From Spirosoma fluviale (GTDB lineage: Bacteria > Bacteroidota > Bacteroidia > Cytophagales > Spirosomataceae), in the NCBI GenBank assembly GCA_945885545.1, contig CAMCYZ010000013.1, positions 1 to 35,022 of the forward strand: DNA of 35,022 bases. The letters are read 5' to 3'. This document shows positions 32,296-35,022 of the stretch, piece after piece. How positions within the stretch are numbered: position 1 is the first letter of the stretch; every line of letters starts with the position of its first letter. A program made the position numbers and the translations under genes. The notes beneath the pieces are model-generated. The model saw nothing but the letters and a program-made list of their open reading frames with translations. It searched no databases and was not told the origin of the DNA.

Positions 32296-35022
32296 TTACT
32301 CTAAAAGCCAAGCTACATCGTCTTTGGTAAGTTTTTTGATAAATGAGGCTTCTTCAGAGACTATTTCTTTGGCTAATTTTTTCTTCTTTTGTTGCAACTG
32401 ATGAATCTTTTCCTCGATGGTGTCTTTACAGATTAGTTTATAGGCAAAGATTTTGTTTTTTTGCCCAATCCTATGTGTTCTATCTATTGCTTGGTCTTCT
32501 ACGGCGGGATTCCACCACGGATCTACGATATAGACATAGTCTGCAGCGGTAAGATTCAATCCAACCCCTCCTGCTTTTAGGCTTATTAGGAAAACCTTTA
32601 TATCTGCATCGTTTTGAAAACTATCTACAAGGCCTTGGCGATCTTTGGCGGCAGTACCGCCATCTAGATACAAATGTTTTATACCTTTCGCCTCGAGCTG
32701 AACCCTTAGGAGGTCGAGCATTCCCAAAAACTGTGAGAATATCAATACCTTATGCTGCCCTGCGTTTTCGTCCATTTCTCTTACGAGCTCATTGAGCTTT
32801 ACACTTTCAGATTTGAAGTGCCTTGTGTCGCCATCTTTTATCAGTGAAGGACAATCGCAAACCATTCGGAGGCGATTTAACCCCTCCAAGATTAAGAAAG
32901 CCGATTTTTGAACACCGTCTTCGGCGATTTTTCCCATTATTCGGTCACGATAGTCAGTTTTTATGCTATCATAAACTTTCCTTTGGTACTTGTCCATTTC
33001 GCAATAAATAATACTCTCGGTTTTGTCGGGCAAGTCTTTGGCTACTTGTTCTTTGGTTCGCCTCAACATAAACGGATAAATCATTTTGCGGAGCTGTTGG
33101 CTTTTGTCAGAGTCAGCATATTTGTCAATAGGTGTGGAGAATTCTTCCTTGAAAAACTCTTGGTTACCTAAAAGCCCTGGATTGATAAAATTGAACTGCG
33201 AGAACAAGTCGAAGGTGTTGTTTTGCAATGGCGTACCACTGAGAATGTATCTGTTGGCTGTATTAATTTCTGTTACAGCTTTTGTGATATGTGCCTTCGG
33301 GTTTTTAATAGCCTGACTTTCATCCAGTATGCATATTTCAAAATTGAGGTTATTTAACTTTTCTAAATCATTCCGAAACGTTCCATAAGAAGTTATCAAT
33401 AAGTCAAAATTTTCGGATTCTGGAAATTCCCTTGCCAATCCATGATAAGTATGAACTCTGAGGTCTGGTGTAAATTTTTGTGCTTCTGAAGCCCAATTAT
33501 AAATGAGTGAAGTTGGACACACAATGAGCGATTTGGATTCTGGTTTCTGATTGTGCACATGCCTTATAAAACACAGCGATTGAAGGGTTTTTCCTAGACC
33601 CATGTCGTCTGCCAGGCAGCCACCCCAACCTATTTTGTAAAGTTTATTAAACCACTGAAAGCCAGCTAATTGATAAGGTCTTAGTGTTGCTTTTATGTTT
33701 TTGGGCAATGCCACATCTTGGGTGTTGTCTATTTCTAAAAGATTTCGTTTTTTTTCGGCTAATTCTTCTCTTATTTTTTCGTCTTTTAGAAACTCATCTG
33801 CGGCATCGAGAAGTCCAAAGTGAAGTTTAGAAACTTTCACTTTTTCTTTTTCAATATTACTTATCTTTAGAATTGTCGAAAACTTCTTTATCCATTCTTC
33901 GGGCAGTAGTCCAAGGCTGCCATCAGAGAGTGTGATAAAATCTTGCTTATTGACAATGGCACTTTTTAGTAATTTTAAAGGCACTATTTCGTCACCATAG
34001 CTGAGTTCTATTTGGAGGTCAAACCAGTCTATTCCGCTACTTCCACTGATGTTTATTTTGGGTCTGTTACTGTTAAACCGTAGCTTTTTTAGTTCTTTTT
34101 GCCCAAAAACCGTCACTCCATTTTCATCGAGATCTTTATAAAATTGCAAAAACCAGTGATTTTGTATGACTTTTTGAATGGGTAAATAGAAATAACTGTT
34201 TTCTGTCTGTTCCTCAAAGTCGGGGTGGAGTTTTTTTATAAAACTTTCAAGGTCTTTTTCTAGCTCAAAATCACGATCAACCAAAGTAGTTTTTCCATCA
34301 ATCAGGATGTAGGAATCGTCGTCGTAAATACCTATTTGATTGTCGTCGTATATCATAAATGGCTCTATGATTAAAAAATTGGGTTCCAATTCTTTCAGCC
34401 TAACTGCCTTTTGTACGGTGGTAGATTTATGCGTTTCCGGAATTAAATCTTCGGGAATATCTATCGAAAACTGATTTCGGATTGGAAAAATAAAATTCTT
34501 CAGGAACTCGTCGATTTTAGAATTTACTATTTTTATTTCATAATTTATTCCAAAAATATCAAGCAGTACTTTGTGTTTAAAATCGTCAATTAGAAAAGCT
34601 TCACCATTTTTTATGAATATTAAATGCTTTATGGTTAAATACTCCTCCAAATTTTCATATTCGTCATCTGCCAATAATTGAGCTTTAACTGTAAGGTAGT
34701 GGCTTTGTTTCTCTAGTTTTATGTGAACATTTACTGTTTTTGGGCTGAAGGTCAATTTTATCAGATCATTTGGATTAATTTTCCCACCTTCGCTTACGAA
34801 TAGATAACTTTTGTCGTGGTTGGCTAACCAGCCCCAATTGTTTTTTGCTGAGTCTAATAGGTGCTGATCTACTATTGTCCACTTTTGTTCAGACATTTCA
34901 TAAGCGAGTTCGTGTTCCTCGTTTCTATACCAAGTAGATAAAAGACCTCTGTTTCTAAGGCATTCTATTTTTCCAAACCTGCTCCAGTCAAACAACAAGT
35001 CAGATTCTTGAGGGGCAATTTT
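32296..35022 (-). CDS. SNF2-family DNA-dependent ATPase/helicase (5' end beyond window)
   Basis: At least 908 codons are visible; the frame stays open to the window edge, so the true start is probably outside and the TTG at 34998 should not be trusted. The N-terminal part of about 430 residues is a poorly conserved beta-rich region. The C-terminal half is a complete SNF2 motor: LRPYQLAGFQWFNKLY, Walker A DDMGLGKT, LIVCPTSLIYNW, the DExx box ILDESQAIKNP, LSGTPLQNN, then the second RecA lobe with KVLIFSQFLGMLDLL, LYLDGG, SLKAGGVGLNLTAADYVYIVDPWWNPAVEDQAIDRTHRIGQ. It ends with a basic coiled tail. Bacterial SNF2 proteins move along duplex DNA or remodel RNA polymerase (RapA); the role of this branch is unknown. 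Confidence 0.95.
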   Translation of the reverse strand, partial: KIAPQESDLLFDWSRFGKIECLRNRGLLSTWYRNEEHELAYEMSEQKWTIVDQHLLDSAKNNWGWLANHDKSYLFVSEGGKINPNDLIKLTFSPKTVNVHIKLEKQSHYLTVKAQLLADDEYENLEEYLTIKHLIFIKNGEAFLIDDFKHKVLLDIFGINYEIKIVNSKIDEFLKNFIFPIRNQFSIDIPEDLIPETHKSTTVQKAVRLKELEPNFLIIEPFMIYDDNQIGIYDDDSYILIDGKTTLVDRDFELEKDLESFIKKLHPDFEEQTENSYFYLPIQKVIQNHWFLQFYKDLDENGVTVFGQKELKKLRFNSNRPKINISGSSGIDWFDLQIELSYGDEIVPLKLLKSAIVNKQDFITLSDGSLGLLPEEWIKKFSTILKISNIEKEKVKVSKLHFGLLDAADEFLKDEKIREELAEKKRNLLEIDNTQDVALPKNIKATLRPYQLAGFQWFNKLYKIGWGGCLADDMGLGKTLQSLCFIRHVHNQKPESKSLIVCPTSLIYNWASEAQKFTPDLRVHTYHGLAREFPESENFDLLITSYGTFRNDLEKLNNLNFEICILDESQAIKNPKAHITKAVTEINTANRYILSGTPLQNNTFDLFSQFNFINPGLLGNQEFFKEEFSTPIDKYADSDKSQQLRKMIYPFMLRRTKEQVAKDLPDKTESIIYCEMDKYQRKVYDSIKTDYRDRIMGKIAEDGVQKSAFLILEGLNRLRMVCDCPSLIKDGDTRHFKSESVKLNELVREMDENAGQHKVLIFSQFLGMLDLLRVQLEAKGIKHLYLDGGTAAKDRQGLVDSFQNDADIKVFLISLKAGGVGLNLTAADYVYIVDPWWNPAVEDQAIDRTHRIGQKNKIFAYKLICKDTIEEKIHQLQQKKKKLAKEIVSEEASFIKKLTKDDVAWLLE

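Overview
The window is AT-rich DNA from a member of the Bacteroidota, most likely order Cytophagales. The evidence is a GldJ-type gliding/type IX secretion lipoprotein, a DUF4175 coiled-coil membrane protein, many short Spase I or lipoprotein signals ending in FGQ, FAQ or SC, almost no Shine-Dalgarno sequences, and promoters of the TTG-N19-21-TANNTTTG type. The genus cannot be fixed from the sequence alone. No rRNA, tRNA, CRISPR array or intact insertion sequence was seen.

Left part (1-12 kb), every gene on the minus strand: nadA, a YD-repeat-like secreted protein, a TPR protein, an Ig-like lipoprotein overlapping mnmG, a DUF4175 protein, xth, and a small conserved protein. This is probably the chromosome replication origin neighbourhood. 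The 374-bp gene-free gap at 3807-4180 holds two exact TTATNCACA DnaA boxes and several near matches. Two ParB-binding parS palindromes lie just upstream of mnmG, a gene often found beside oriC.

Middle (12-21 kb), housekeeping: a ComF-family protein, gldJ, mfd, a secreted sugar isomerase-like TIM barrel protein, a PPK2 polyphosphate kinase, and a double NIPSNAP protein with a good promoter and terminator.

A divergent regulatory locus (20.9-23.4 kb) pairs a membrane-tethered regulator, whose OmpR-type winged helix is at the C-terminus, with a free-standing secreted seven-bladed Reg_prop propeller and a small secreted protein. Together they look like a sensor split into separate polypeptides, and this is the best candidate for an undescribed system here.

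Accessory stretch (23.6-27.6 kb): a DUF1080 protein, a RelE-type toxin-antitoxin pair lodged between 16-bp direct repeats at the start of an NAD-dependent epimerase gene, a 70-residue protein, a duplicated copy of the epimerase 3' end, a YefM-YoeB pair between diverged repeats, and a mirror-arranged cluster of four short hairpins. This looks like a recombination hot spot.

Right end (27.5-35 kb): a Tat-exported phosphoesterase, a small acidic protein, a ThuA-like protein, a two-gene unit (probable outer-membrane barrel and S41 peptidase lipoprotein), and a SNF2 helicase cut by the window edge. The TIM barrel, DUF1080, NAD-dependent epimerase/oxidoreductase and ThuA families suggest periplasmic processing of (keto)sugars, but the genes are scattered and the link is an inference.
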